Source: Subtercola sp.
GTDB lineage: Bacteria; Actinomycetota; Actinomycetes; Actinomycetales; Microbacteriaceae
Reading direction: 5' to 3'
NCBI GenBank assembly: GCA_025463745.1
Contig: JAODBB010000001.1
Span: 1-64,000 of the forward strand
DNA length: 64,000 nucleotides
Below the pieces are notes generated by a model, which ran no database searches, was not told the origin of the DNA, and saw nothing but the letters and a program-made list of their open reading frames with translations. Below are positions 1 through 8,855 of the stretch, in pieces (position 1 is the stretch's first letter; each line of letters starts with the position of its first letter). The translations under genes were made by a program, and so were the position numbers.

Positions 1-407
1 CGTTCGAGCAGCCCGACGAAGTCGAGGAGTTCGGCCACGCGCCGATCGCGGTCGGCCTTCTTCCAGCCGGCCACCCGCAGCGGGTAGGCGACGTTGCCCG
101 CGACAGTGCGCGAGCGGAAGAGGTTGAACTGCTGGAAGATCATCCCGATGTTCAGGCGCACCTTGCGCAACTCGCGCTCGCTCATCCGCCCCACGTCGTG
201 ACCGTCGACCGTCAGCGTGCCGGAGCTGATGCGCTCCAGCCCGTTGACCAGGCGCACGAGGGTGCTCTTGCCCGCGCCCGAGTACCCGATGACGCCGAAG
301 ATCTCGCCCTCCTCGACCGCGAAGTCGATGTTGTCGATCGCGGTGACGGTGCTCTCCTTCGTGCGGAATGTCTTCGAGACACCCTCGAATGTGACGAGTG
401 CGGGCAC
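1..407 (-). CDS. metN: Methionine ABC transporter ATP-binding protein, partial (C-terminus outside window)
   Basis: This is the ATPase of a MetNIQ-type importer for methionine or related sulfur compounds, acting on the inner face of the membrane. The GTG start (complement of 405-407) follows an AAAGG box. The 135 visible residues contain Walker A GYSGAGKST at about 41-49 and the Q-loop FQQFN at about 91-95, with the helical-domain residues that follow typical of MetN. The Walker B motif and the C-terminal regulatory domain lie beyond the left edge. It follows metQ by 84 nt on the same strand, so the permease metI is probably next outside the window. The substrate is inferred from the MetQ partner. 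Confidence 0.88.
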   Translation of the reverse strand, partial: MPALVTFEGVSKTFRTKESTVTAIDNIDFAVEEGEIFGVIGYSGAGKSTLVRLVNGLERISSGTLTVDGHDVGRMSERELRKVRLNIGMIFQQFNLFRSRTVAGNVAYPLRVAGWKKADRDRRVAELLDFVGLLE

Positions 408-491
408 GGGGTTACCTTTCGGTGGTCAGCAGGATGCACCACCCGGCCGGGTGGCCTGGCGGTGCATCCTCGGTGAAGCGGTGGACGTTGA

Positions 492-1460
492 TCAGTTCGA
501 CGCTGTGACCTGGGCTTCGATGGTCTTCAGCAGGTCGCGCAGCTTCGGCCCATCGAAACCCTGCACGATCACCGACGTACCGTTCGACGCGGCGAGCACC
601 GAGTTGAGCACATCCGGGTCGTGGTAGAGGTCGGCGACCTTCTGGTAGATCGGGTTGTTGATGTCGGCCGCGCGCACCACGATGAGGTTGATGTAGGGCT
701 GGGCGCCGGGCGCGTTCGGGTCGTCGGCATACAGGGCCGACTTCGGGTCGATCTTGGCGTCGAGCACGTAGTTGCCGTTGACAACGGAGCCGTCGACCGA
801 AGCCATTGAGAGCACCGTCTGCGCGGCATCGACGGTGACGACCTTGACCTTCGAGTTCGCCGCGTCGATGTCGGCCGGAGTCGGGGCGAACTTGTCGCCC
901 GTGAGCTTCAGGAGGCCTGCGGACTGCAGCACGAAGAGGGCCCGCGACTGGTTCGATGGGTCGTTGGGGATGGCGATGGTGCCTCCCTGGGGGATGTCGG
1001 CGAGTGTCTTCCACTTCTGCGAGTAGAGGCCGAGCGGCGAGATCAGAGTCGATGCGATGGGCTCAAGGTCGTTACCGGTGTCGACGTTGTACTGCGACAG
1101 GAAGCGCAGGTGCTGGAAGATGTTCATGTCGATCTGGCCCTGCTCGAGCGCGGGGTTCGGCTGGCTGTAGTCGCTGAAGTTGACCGGCTCGATATCGATG
1201 CCTTGGGCGAGCGCCTTCTCTTTCAAGATGGCCCAGTACGGCTGGCTCGAGTCGGAGGTGCCGATCTTCACCACGATCGGAGCGGCCTCGGCCGACTTCG
1301 GTGCGGTGATGTTCACGATGATGAGAACGGCGGCGACGATGATGGCGACGGCCACGACGACGATGCCGACGATCCATCCGGTGCGGTTGCGCTTCTTCTC
1401 GGGACGCTTGGGCGGCAGCTGCGGCGCCGGCGTTGCGGCGCCGTCGATGGTGTCAGACAT
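492..1460 (-). CDS. metQ: MetQ/NlpA-family substrate-binding protein with N-terminal membrane anchor
   Basis: The protein is a 322-residue periplasmic-type binding protein of the NlpA/MetQ family, probably feeding methionine or an organosulfur relative to MetN. Residues 28-50 form one long hydrophobic segment after a basic stretch (KKRNR). There is no lipobox cysteine, so it seems to be a signal-anchored protein rather than the usual lipoprotein. The binding domain starts near residue 62 (VVKIGTSD) and shows family features such as QPYWAILKEKA and IAIPNDPSNQSRAL. The open frame extends upstream to 2117, but that part opposes a real gene and lacks the family start; ATG at 1460 gives the normal length. 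It is divergent from a monooxygenase operon, which suggests sulfur scavenging. Confidence 0.87.
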   Translation of the reverse strand: MSDTIDGAATPAPQLPPKRPEKKRNRTGWIVGIVVVAVAIIVAAVLIIVNITAPKSAEAAPIVVKIGTSDSSQPYWAILKEKALAQGIDIEPVNFSDYSQPNPALEQGQIDMNIFQHLRFLSQYNVDTGNDLEPIASTLISPLGLYSQKWKTLADIPQGGTIAIPNDPSNQSRALFVLQSAGLLKLTGDKFAPTPADIDAANSKVKVVTVDAAQTVLSMASVDGSVVNGNYVLDAKIDPKSALYADDPNAPGAQPYINLIVVRAADINNPIYQKVADLYHDPDVLNSVLAASNGTSVIVQGFDGPKLRDLLKTIEAQVTASN

Positions 1461-1736
1461 GTGTTTGGTCTCTGTTCTGAGGATCACGGGCAAGGAGGTC
1501 TCGGAGGTGTGTGGGCTGTATTCGCGCAGACACCCTCCGTTCATCCAGACTGTCTCGGCAGACGCAGGTAGACCAAACTGCGAGTCGAAGTATGACTTCA
1601 CATGACGTAACGTTGCGCCGCGGCTCGACGCCCCACCACGGATTGCGTAATGTGACGGCCGAGTTCGTGCTGGCGGGCATCCCGCGCAAGCATGGATTGA
1701 GCGGCCGGCACCACGTTGCGCGGCCAGTGACAGTAA
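1461..1736. other. Intergenic region between divergent metQ and monooxygenase operons
   Basis: This 276-nt stretch must hold the promoters of both flanking operons. I looked for a SAM-type riboswitch ahead of metQ and did not recognise a core. Short AT-richer segments near 1590-1612 and 1645-1655 could be promoter elements, but none is convincing. No coding sequence is supported. Confidence 0.4.
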
Positions 1737-3173
1737 GTGGCGAAAATGACAAAGCAAATCTCCTTCAATCTCTTCGAGATGAACACCGTCGGACACATCT
1801 CGCATGGCCTCTGGGTGCATCCCGAGAACAACCGGCACCGATTCAACGACCTCGACTTCTGGATCGAGGAGGCGAAGCTCCTCGAAGAGGGACTGTTCGA
1901 CTCGGTCTTTCTCGCCGACGTGATCGGCACCTACGACGGCTACCGCGGCGGCCCGGAGACGGCGTTGCGCGAGGGCGTGCAGATTCCGAGCAACGATCCG
2001 CTGCTCGTGATCCCGGCCATGGCTGCCGTCACAAAACACCTCGGCTTCGCCGCGACATTCTCGACCACGTACGAGCCGCCGTTCGCATTCGCCCGGCGGG
2101 CGTCGACGCTCGACCACCTCACGAAGGGGCGGTTCGGCTGGAACATCGTCACCTCATATCTGCCGAACGCCGCGCGCAACTTCGGGCTCGACGACGAGGT
2201 GGCGCACGACGACCGCTACGAGATCGCCGAGGAGTACCTCGACGTGCTCTACAAGCTGTGGGAGGGCTCGTGGGACGACGACGCGGTCATCCGCGATCGT
2301 GAGAACCGCATCTACACTGACCCGTCGAAGGTGCGTTACATCAACCATGTCGGCGCCAACTACAGGGTCGCCGGCCCCCACCTCAGCGAGCCATCGCTGC
2401 AGCGCACGCCCGTGCTCTTCCAAGCCGGCAGCAGCACCCGAGGCAAGCAGTTCGCCGCGCGGCACGCGGAGGCCGTGTTCGTCGGAGGTACAACGCTCCA
2501 GAACTATGCCGACAACATCGCGGACATCCGCCGCCAGGCCGACGAGAACGGGCGCGGCGGCACGAACATCAAGACGTTCGCCAGCGCCGTCATTATCGTC
2601 GGTAAAGATCGTGAAGCGGGCCTCGCCAAGGCGGAGGAGTACCGCAGGCTCTCGAGCGCCGAAGGCTACCTCGCCCACGCGGGCGGCGGCGGCATCGACC
2701 TCGCCGCGTACCCGAAGGATGCCCTTATCTCCGACATCCTCGCGGCAGAGAACCGCCGTGGTCGCGACAACTCGCCGCAGAACCGCCGCTACGCGCCTGG
2801 ATCGACCGTGGGCGAGGCGCTCGAGCGCATCACGCGTTTCGACCGCAACCCGTTCTTCGTCGCCGGCTCGGCCACCGACGTCGCCGACGCCATCGAACGC
2901 TGGGTGGCCGACACCGACATCGACGGCTTCAATCTGCGGCAGTTCGTCTCGCCGGGCTCGGCAGAAGACTTCATCACCTACGTGGTGCCCGAGCTGCAGA
3001 AGCGGGGCCTCTACCGCACGAAGTACGAGGAGTCGACGCTGCGTGAGCGCCTGTTCGGCACCGGCAACCAGAGGCTCTTCGACGAGCATCCGGGAGCCCG
3101 CTACCGCGGCGGAGCGCACCTGCAAGACGGAGCCGCGATCGCGACCGGCGAACCGATCGGAGCGCGCAGCTGA
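1737..3173 (+). CDS. FMN-dependent monooxygenase, NtaA/SnaA/DszA family (luciferase-like)
   Basis: A 478-residue bacterial luciferase-like monooxygenase of the NtaA/SnaA/DszA/DmoA branch, which uses reduced FMN from a separate reductase. Family features are FNLFEMNTVGHISHGLW at the N-terminus, the region WNIVTSYLPNAARNFG near 140, QAGSSTRGKQFAARHAEAVF near 230, and GSATDVADAIERW near 380. Substrates in this branch include nitrilotriacetate, sulfones and dimethyl sulfide, so the substrate cannot be fixed from sequence. The start is GTG at 1737; ATG at 1746 is an in-frame alternative. Its stop overlaps the next gene's ATG by one base, so the pair is translationally coupled. Divergent metQ/metN suggests an organosulfur substrate. 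Confidence 0.85.
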   Translation: MAKMTKQISFNLFEMNTVGHISHGLWVHPENNRHRFNDLDFWIEEAKLLEEGLFDSVFLADVIGTYDGYRGGPETALREGVQIPSNDPLLVIPAMAAVTKHLGFAATFSTTYEPPFAFARRASTLDHLTKGRFGWNIVTSYLPNAARNFGLDDEVAHDDRYEIAEEYLDVLYKLWEGSWDDDAVIRDRENRIYTDPSKVRYINHVGANYRVAGPHLSEPSLQRTPVLFQAGSSTRGKQFAARHAEAVFVGGTTLQNYADNIADIRRQADENGRGGTNIKTFASAVIIVGKDREAGLAKAEEYRRLSSAEGYLAHAGGGGIDLAAYPKDALISDILAAENRRGRDNSPQNRRYAPGSTVGEALERITRFDRNPFFVAGSATDVADAIERWVADTDIDGFNLRQFVSPGSAEDFITYVVPELQKRGLYRTKYEESTLRERLFGTGNQRLFDEHPGARYRGGAHLQDGAAIATGEPIGARS

Positions 3174-4429
3174 TGGCGGAGCTCGCCGACGTGGCTGCAA
3201 CGACGCAAGCGCCCACCGACGCCGAGCTACTCGAGCGGTTCCGCCCGGTCTTCGCGCGCATCGCAGAAGGCGCTATCGAACGCGAGCAGGCGCGGCAGCT
3301 TCCGTTCGAGCAAATCGAGTGGCTGCGGGAGGCCGGCTTCGGCACCGTTCGCGTGCCCGTCGAGTACGGCGGGCTCGGCGCCACCCTGACTCAGACTGTG
3401 CGGCTGCTCATCGAACTCGGCGAGGCCGACTCGAACCTGCCGCAGGCCCTGCGCGGGCATTTCGCCTTCGTCGAGGGCCGGCGCCGAGCGCACGACGAAG
3501 CCTCGCGCGCGTGGTGGTTCGAAGCGATCACAGACGGCGTGCTGGTGGGCAACGCGATGGCCGAACGCGGCCCTGAGACCGGATCCACGGCGGTCGTCAA
3601 GGAGAGCGCCGATGGCAGCCTGACCCTCTCGGGCACGAAATATTACAGCACAGGCACGATTTTCGCAGACTGGGTGATCACCTCGGCGAAGCTCGACGGC
3701 GAGCACGTCACCGTGCTCGTGCCCACCACCGCCCGCGGCGTCACGCGCGTCGACGACTGGGCCGGATTCGGGCAGCGGATGACCGGCAGCGGCACTACGG
3801 TCTTCGAGTCCGTCGTGGTGAAGCCCGAACACATCATCCGCCTGACGACGGATCAGGCCATGGAGCACGCCAGCACCGTCGCGTTTTTCCAGACGGTGCT
3901 CATGTCAGCCCTCGCCGGGATCAGCCGGGCCGTGCTGCGGGATGCAGTTGCCTTCGTGCGTCCACGCACGCGGCACTTCGGTGTGGTGGGAGCATCCAGC
4001 CCCCGTGCCGATCCGCTGGTACAGCGGGTCGTGGGGCGGCTCTCGAGCCTGTCGTTCTCGGCCGAGAGCAACGTGCTCGCCGTGGCGGCCAAGCTCGACG
4101 CCATCGACGAGGCGCGGGAAGCCGGGGTTGAGACAGACGAGGTGCACGTGCAGGCGGCGCTCGCGGCTTTCCGTGCGCAGCAGATCGTGCTGCCCACCGT
4201 TCTCGAGGCGACAACACTGCTCTTCGAGGTCGGCGGCGCGTCAGCGACAGACACCGATCGTGTACTCGACCGCCATTGGCGAAACGCCCGCACGATCGCC
4301 AGCCACAACCCCGCGATCTCGCGGGAACAGGCGATCGGCGACTACGAACTCAACGACGTCGTGCCGGTCGCGGGCTGGGTGCGGGCGACGCTGGCGCGGC
4401 GCGCGGAGGCCGAGACTCAAGCGGGTTGA
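3173..4429 (+). CDS. Acyl-CoA dehydrogenase-fold monooxygenase, SfnB/DszC-like
   Basis: A 418-residue flavoprotein with the acyl-CoA dehydrogenase fold, closest in character to SfnB and DszC, the flavin-dependent enzymes of sulfone and thiophene desulfurisation. Visible features are RVPVEYGGLGATLTQTVRLLIELGEADSN in the N-terminal helical domain (split here only for description), MAERGPETGSTAV near 125, LSGTKYYSTGTIFADW near 145 and a C-terminal helical region. No catalytic glutamate of true acyl-CoA dehydrogenases can be assigned. ATG at 3173 shares one base with the preceding TGA. Pairing with a DszA-type monooxygenase points to oxidative release of sulfur from an organosulfur compound; that is inference. 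Confidence 0.8.
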   Translation: MAELADVAATTQAPTDAELLERFRPVFARIAEGAIEREQARQLPFEQIEWLREAGFGTVRVPVEYGGLGATLTQTVRLLIELGEADSNLPQALRGHFAFVEGRRRAHDEASRAWWFEAITDGVLVGNAMAERGPETGSTAVVKESADGSLTLSGTKYYSTGTIFADWVITSAKLDGEHVTVLVPTTARGVTRVDDWAGFGQRMTGSGTTVFESVVVKPEHIIRLTTDQAMEHASTVAFFQTVLMSALAGISRAVLRDAVAFVRPRTRHFGVVGASSPRADPLVQRVVGRLSSLSFSAESNVLAVAAKLDAIDEAREAGVETDEVHVQAALAAFRAQQIVLPTVLEATTLLFEVGGASATDTDRVLDRHWRNARTIASHNPAISREQAIGDYELNDVVPVAGWVRATLARRAEAETQAG

Positions 4430-4444
4430 GTCACGACTTTTGCA

Positions 4445-5797
4445 CTACGAGTCTGTCGGCGGCGCGATGGCGGGCGTGGCCCTCAAGGCGTTGACAGCCC
4501 TGTCTGCGACAACTTGGGCGTCGCTTCCAGAATCGAGGATGGTATTTCGAGCTGATTCGGAATCGACCATGACGGCCGTAACGTCGAGGTCGTCCGAAGC
4601 CCCGGTCGTCAGCAGAGCATCCACCTGAGCGGAGAAGGCGGAGCCACTCGACGTGGCGTGAACGTCCATCGCCACCACGTGGTTGTTGGTGACGTAGTTG
4701 CCACTGCCCGCCATCAGCCGGATGATGACAGGCGTCGCACCAGGTGGACGGATGCTCTGTGAGTCGATGACCTCGGAGAAGTGGTTACCGATGATCGAAT
4801 TGTTGCTGCCGCTGACACAGAGAAGTCCGTAAAGGTCGTCCAGTCCGTTGTCTACTCCCAAGAAGGGCGTCCAGGGCTCGTGGTCACGCAGGAAATGATT
4901 CGACGCCACGAGGTTCTCCGAACTGTTCGCTGCGAGAACCACCATCCCCGGGTAGAACGAATGCAAGCGGTTACTGCTGAGGCTTGAACGCGTGACGCCA
5001 TTGAGACAAACACTGCTCGCACCACGGGGAAAGATGTTGTTGGCGGTGATCAAAAGGCCGCCATGGTTCTCGACATAGATCGAGTGACCCTTGAAGCCTG
5101 CTCCGATCAGATTGTCGGTGATCTTCGATGCCTGTCCCCACCCACGCAACTCGATGCAGCTTCCGCATTCGGCAATGAAGTTGTCGTGAACGGAGAGCGC
5201 GTCTGCGTTGTAGATCGTCAAAGCATGCTCGAGGTAGACGAACCCCATGCCGGTAATGCGGAACGAGTCATTGGCGTTCGCGACATAGATACCCGTCTTC
5301 CCGTTGACATAGGTGTTCTCTGGATGCAGCTCCGAGCCGTCTGGGTTGAAGTGCAACCCGTCGATGCAGAAGTTCGAGAACTCGACCGAGCTGATCCGCG
5401 GGCTCCCGCTTCGCTCAATGGAGAAGGCGGCGCCCGTGGACTCCTCCGACCCTCGGCCGAGGGGAATGTCTACGAGAATGCGACTGCCTCCGGGCCACAG
5501 CTCGTGCAAGTCGGGCCATTCGTCTTCGGGAACGTTGAACCGGATGCTCGACGACGTAAAGCCGTGTCCCGAGCCCTCGATTCTGAGGAAGCTGATGTCG
5601 ATTACCACCTGCGTGCGCAGGTGGTAATCCCCGGGCGGAATGTAGATCACCGCGCCCGGCTTTCCGCCCATATTCTCATCGGTGGCTGCCTGTCGGCTCT
5701 TGATGTCAGCGATGATGCTGTTGAACACCTCACCGATGTCCTCGGCCGGATCACCGATGGGCCATGTCGTCACGTCGTAGTAGTTGGCGCTTGGCAT
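4445..5797 (-). CDS. Intracellular beta-helix enzyme, probable difructose anhydride hydrolase (IFTase paralogue)
   Basis: A 450-residue right-handed parallel beta-helix protein of the inulin fructotransferase (IFTase) family. It opens with YYDVTTWPIGD and shares GAVIYIPPGDY, GSGHGFTSSSIR and NFIAECGSCIEL with the two IFTases at 12.5-14.9 kb. Asp199 and Glu210 have the 11-residue spacing that I recall for the family's catalytic Asp/Glu pair. It is about 50 residues longer than its two paralogues, with insertions near residues 90-125 and near 380-405, and has no signal peptide. Known difructose anhydride III hydrolases are cytoplasmic relatives of IFTase, so a DFA-opening role fits, producing inulobiose for the GH32-like enzyme upstream. 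An IFTase activity cannot be excluded. It is the last gene of the seven-gene operon. Confidence 0.78.
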   Translation of the reverse strand: MPSANYYDVTTWPIGDPAEDIGEVFNSIIADIKSRQAATDENMGGKPGAVIYIPPGDYHLRTQVVIDISFLRIEGSGHGFTSSSIRFNVPEDEWPDLHELWPGGSRILVDIPLGRGSEESTGAAFSIERSGSPRISSVEFSNFCIDGLHFNPDGSELHPENTYVNGKTGIYVANANDSFRITGMGFVYLEHALTIYNADALSVHDNFIAECGSCIELRGWGQASKITDNLIGAGFKGHSIYVENHGGLLITANNIFPRGASSVCLNGVTRSSLSSNRLHSFYPGMVVLAANSSENLVASNHFLRDHEPWTPFLGVDNGLDDLYGLLCVSGSNNSIIGNHFSEVIDSQSIRPPGATPVIIRLMAGSGNYVTNNHVVAMDVHATSSGSAFSAQVDALLTTGASDDLDVTAVMVDSESARNTILDSGSDAQVVADRAVNALRATPAIAPPTDS

Positions 5798-5828
5798 AGG
5801 TTCTCACTTTCGTGTCGTGGCGGCGTGC

Positions 5829-6758
5829 TCAGACCGACAGGCGGAATTGACGAAGGTCATCCAGGTTCGGCAAGTCGGCACCATTTCGGCTGACCGTGAT
5901 GGCGGCGGCAGAGGCAGCGAGGTTTCCCAGATAAAGGAGGTCGTCCCGCTTGAGACCAGCAAGCCGGTTCGGATGCTCTGATCCCGATGCGGGGTTCAGA
6001 ATTCCGGCGAGGAGTGCGGCCATATAGCTGTCTCCCGCGCCGATGGTGTCTCCACGAACGCCGGATATGGGAGGAATCGTGACCGAGTCTTCGGGAGTGG
6101 ACAACGTAGAACCTTTCCCCCCTAGCGTGACGGCGACGAGCAGCACACCCAGTGCGAACAAGTGTTCCCGCACGGTTTCGAGGTCGTGGCCGGGGTATAA
6201 CCAGTCGGCGTCTTCGTCGCTGAGCTTCACGAGTTGCGAGATCGCCGCGAAGCGCTCGAACTGCTCACGCGCGTCGCTTCGACGTCCAACCAAGCTCGGT
6301 CTGATGTTCGGGTCGAATGAAACGAGAGACTCAGACCGACTCGCCACAAACTTTCGCACCTGCTCGGCGCCGGGCCGAAGGAATGCTCCGATCGATCCGG
6401 TGTGCACAATATCGGCCGGAGGGAGGCTCGGAGCATCCGCGATCTGCCATACGACATTGAAGTCGTAGCTCGCCGACCCGGCGGTTTCGATGGTGGCGAC
6501 GGCGCTGGAGGTCCGTTCCGCGTTGAACGACTCCGGGGCTATCGACACACCTGATTCGCGGAGGTGTTGCGCGATCGTATTTCCGAATTCGTCTGGAGCA
6601 AGTGAGGTCAGAAATTCGGTCTGGATGCCGAGCCGTCCGAGGCCCAGAGCGACATTAGCCGGTGAACCTCCGGGGTGGCGAGTCGTGTTCCGGGTTCCAT
6701 CGGATGTCTTCGTGACAACATCCATCAATGCTTCACCGATGACGAGTACGTGGCTCAC
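5829..6758 (-). CDS. PfkB-family carbohydrate kinase, probable fructokinase
   Basis: A 309-residue ribokinase/PfkB kinase. It begins VLVIGEALMDVV and has the first PfkB signature HPGGSPANVALGLGRLG near 28-44 and the second signature DTIGAGDSYMAALLAG near 247-262 with the catalytic Asp in GAGD. The GTG start at 6758 overlaps the stop of the upstream fructosidase gene (TGTGA). The open frame continues further upstream, but only the GTG-started form has kinase homology. Position between a fructosidase and a DFA-type enzyme indicates phosphorylation of free fructose, the last step before glycolysis. Other hexoses are possible. Confidence 0.85.
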   Translation of the reverse strand: MSHVLVIGEALMDVVTKTSDGTRNTTRHPGGSPANVALGLGRLGIQTEFLTSLAPDEFGNTIAQHLRESGVSIAPESFNAERTSSAVATIETAGSASYDFNVVWQIADAPSLPPADIVHTGSIGAFLRPGAEQVRKFVASRSESLVSFDPNIRPSLVGRRSDAREQFERFAAISQLVKLSDEDADWLYPGHDLETVREHLFALGVLLVAVTLGGKGSTLSTPEDSVTIPPISGVRGDTIGAGDSYMAALLAGILNPASGSEHPNRLAGLKRDDLLYLGNLAASAAAITVSRNGADLPNLDDLRQFRLSV

Positions 6759-7747
6759 AGAGACTCGCTGGCTGAGAGGTTCGCTTCGAGATTGGCGAGG
6801 CTCGACGGGATGGTCAGTCTGCCGTCGACCCAGGTGACGGGCATCGGATCGGTGATCTCGCCGATCCATTCGCCGTCGGCGGCGGTGTTTTTGAAGGCAA
6901 GGAGCTGCCATTCGCCGCTACGGTCTTGCACGAGCCTGCCGACGTAGAGAGTCTCGTCGGCGATGCGGTAGGCGGTTTCGATCGCAAAGGGCCCGGTCTG
7001 CGAGTCCACGTTGACGGCCCAGATGCCGCCACGTTCGCTGCGCGCCTTGCGCTCGTCGGATAGCTCGGACGAGAGGCAAGAGAAAAGCAACACGTTTCGG
7101 CCGTCGACGTTCGCGACCTGCAGCACCTCGAGCTGACCGAATCCTGCATTGGGGCTCGAGAGCGGCTCTGTGACACTCCAGTTCGTGAGGTCTTCGGAGG
7201 TTGCGTGGCCGACCACGCCGCGCTGGTCGGCCGGCCCCGAGTTCGCACGCGCGGTGACGAGCATGTGCCACAATCCGTCTGCCTGCTCGCGGAATACCCA
7301 CGGGTCCCGCCACGCTTCGTCTGGCCAGGATCGGTCGGCGATCGATTCGTACCAGCGCGAATCTGGTGCGATGACGATGGTCGGATCGTTACGGTGCCAT
7401 ACCTTGAGGTCGGTTGAGGTGGCTGAGCCGATTCGTTGGATGAGTCCGCTGCCCTCCCGATCGACTCCGGTGTAGAACATCCGCCAGGTGCCTGTGTTGT
7501 CGCTGATGATGGAGCCGGTCCAGGTGGCGAGGTCGTCGAAAGAAGGGCCGTCTGCGGGCACGAGGGCGTCGGGCTGCTCTGTCCACGTGGAGAGATCGGC
7601 CGATGTCGCGTGCCCGATGCTCGCGCGCCAGTGTCTCTTGTCCGGGTCGATGAGAGCTCGCGACGCCTTGAGAAAGAAGAGGTGGAACTGGTCGCCATCG
7701 TCGGCGAGCCAGAAGTCCCAAACCCACGCTGCGGGAAGGTGGAGCAT
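6755..7747 (-). CDS. GH32-like glycoside hydrolase, probable intracellular fructosidase (inulobiose-cleaving)
   Basis: A 330-residue five-bladed propeller hydrolase of the GH32/GH43 type without a signal peptide. The clan's three acidic positions can be placed: Asp11 in WVWDFW, Asp148 in WRDPWVF and Glu207 in GQLEVLQV. The usual WMNDPNG box is altered to WVWDFWLADDG, so it is an outlying subfamily. ATG at 7747 has an AAGGA box and lies two bases past the LacI stop; the frame continues upstream only as read-through of lacI. Context suggests hydrolysis of fructose disaccharides such as inulobiose in the cytoplasm, upstream of the PfkB kinase. Substrate and linkage are inferred. Confidence 0.78.
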   Translation of the reverse strand: MLHLPAAWVWDFWLADDGDQFHLFFLKASRALIDPDKRHWRASIGHATSADLSTWTEQPDALVPADGPSFDDLATWTGSIISDNTGTWRMFYTGVDREGSGLIQRIGSATSTDLKVWHRNDPTIVIAPDSRWYESIADRSWPDEAWRDPWVFREQADGLWHMLVTARANSGPADQRGVVGHATSEDLTNWSVTEPLSSPNAGFGQLEVLQVANVDGRNVLLFSCLSSELSDERKARSERGGIWAVNVDSQTGPFAIETAYRIADETLYVGRLVQDRSGEWQLLAFKNTAADGEWIGEITDPMPVTWVDGRLTIPSSLANLEANLSASESL

Positions 7748-7749
7748 GA

Positions 7750-8817
7750 TCAGTCCTTCGGTTCGTGTTGGTTGGTGCTGAATGGAGGTGCGATTGAATC
7801 CCGTACGACCAGCGGGCATGCAATGAGAGTCGGCTGGTCGGCCAGCAGCCGACCCTCTTCGTGGCCGGCCATAAGGCCGACGAGAGTCTCGACAGCCCAG
7901 GCGCCCATTTCGTAGTGCGGCAGGGCCACGGTTGTCAGAGCCGGGTAGATGTTCGCGGCGATCAGTTCCTGGTTGTCGAACCCCACGATCGACAGGTCGT
8001 GAGGTATCGAGAGGCCCAGTTCGGCAGCCGCCCGGTAAGCGCCCATCGCCATGCGGTCGTTGTAACAGAACAATGCTGTCGGCCGATTGGCTTGGTCGAG
8101 TATCGTGCGCGCCACCGCGTATCCCGCGGCGGTCTCCGACGGCGAGTTGGTGACCAGTTGCGGATCGTAGGTGATACCAGTTGCGGCAAGCACCGCACGG
8201 TAGCCGTCTAGTCGTCCCCGGGTGGCCGGCACGTCGTCGATGTTGTTCAAAAAGCCGATCCGCCGATGGCCGGCGTCGGTGAGCGCCTGAACCGCTGCGA
8301 TAGCGCCACCCTCCTCATCAGGCACGACCGAGGGCACCAGACCCGCCTTGTCGCTCGCATCGATGAGAACGGCGGGTGTGCCGAGGAGGTTCGCAGGAAG
8401 GGACAGTTCGCGGTGATACATGGTCGCATAGAGGATTCCGTCGACCTGACGGTTCAGAAGGGCGTCGACGTCGGCTCGGTGATTCTCGTCGTTGGCGTCT
8501 CGCTCAGAATTGATGATCACCAGCGTGAGATCGTGAGCGCGTGCGGTCTCTTGTGCGCCGAGGATGATCCGGCCGGCGTGCGGGGTGGTGGCGATCTCTT
8601 CGCTCAGAAGCCCGATCATGCCTGAGCGCTGTGTGCGAAGGCCCTGCGCCATCCGGTTCGGGCCGTAGCCGAGTCTCGCCGCGGCATCCTTCACACGCGC
8701 TCGGGTCTCGCTGCTCGTGCGGGAGTGAGGGGTGTTGTTGAGAACGTGCGAGACAGTTGTCACCGAGACTCCGGCCGCCTCGGCGACGTCTCTGATGCCG
8801 ATATGTTTCTGAACCAT
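7750..8817 (-). CDS. LacI-family regulator of the fructan/DFA locus
   Basis: A 355-residue LacI/GalR regulator. The helix-turn-helix is at about residues 7-27 (IRDVAEAAGVSVTTVSHVLNN broken over two helices), the hinge follows near 50-60, and the ligand domain ends with LSIVGFDNQE and a typical C-terminal strand. ATG at 8817 has a GGGGAG box. It lies inside the operon it probably controls, between the permeases and the fructosidase. The palindromic AAAACGTTTT-type sites at 12.05-12.22 kb are good candidate operators. The inducer is probably a fructo-disaccharide or difructose anhydride (inference). Confidence 0.88.
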   Translation of the reverse strand: MVQKHIGIRDVAEAAGVSVTTVSHVLNNTPHSRTSSETRARVKDAAARLGYGPNRMAQGLRTQRSGMIGLLSEEIATTPHAGRIILGAQETARAHDLTLVIINSERDANDENHRADVDALLNRQVDGILYATMYHRELSLPANLLGTPAVLIDASDKAGLVPSVVPDEEGGAIAAVQALTDAGHRRIGFLNNIDDVPATRGRLDGYRAVLAATGITYDPQLVTNSPSETAAGYAVARTILDQANRPTALFCYNDRMAMGAYRAAAELGLSIPHDLSIVGFDNQELIAANIYPALTTVALPHYEMGAWAVETLVGLMAGHEEGRLLADQPTLIACPLVVRDSIAPPFSTNQHEPKD

Positions 8818-8855
8818 CTGTCTCCCCGTTCACGTGAGATTTGCGAGCGGCACGG

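Noticed and set aside
1461-1736. SAM riboswitch ahead of metQ
   Set aside because: No recognisable SAM-I or SAM-IV core on the minus strand.
492-2117. 541-codon minus-strand frame suggesting a much longer MetQ
   Set aside because: The upstream 219 codons oppose the real monooxygenase gene and show no MetQ homology; ATG 1460 gives the normal family length.
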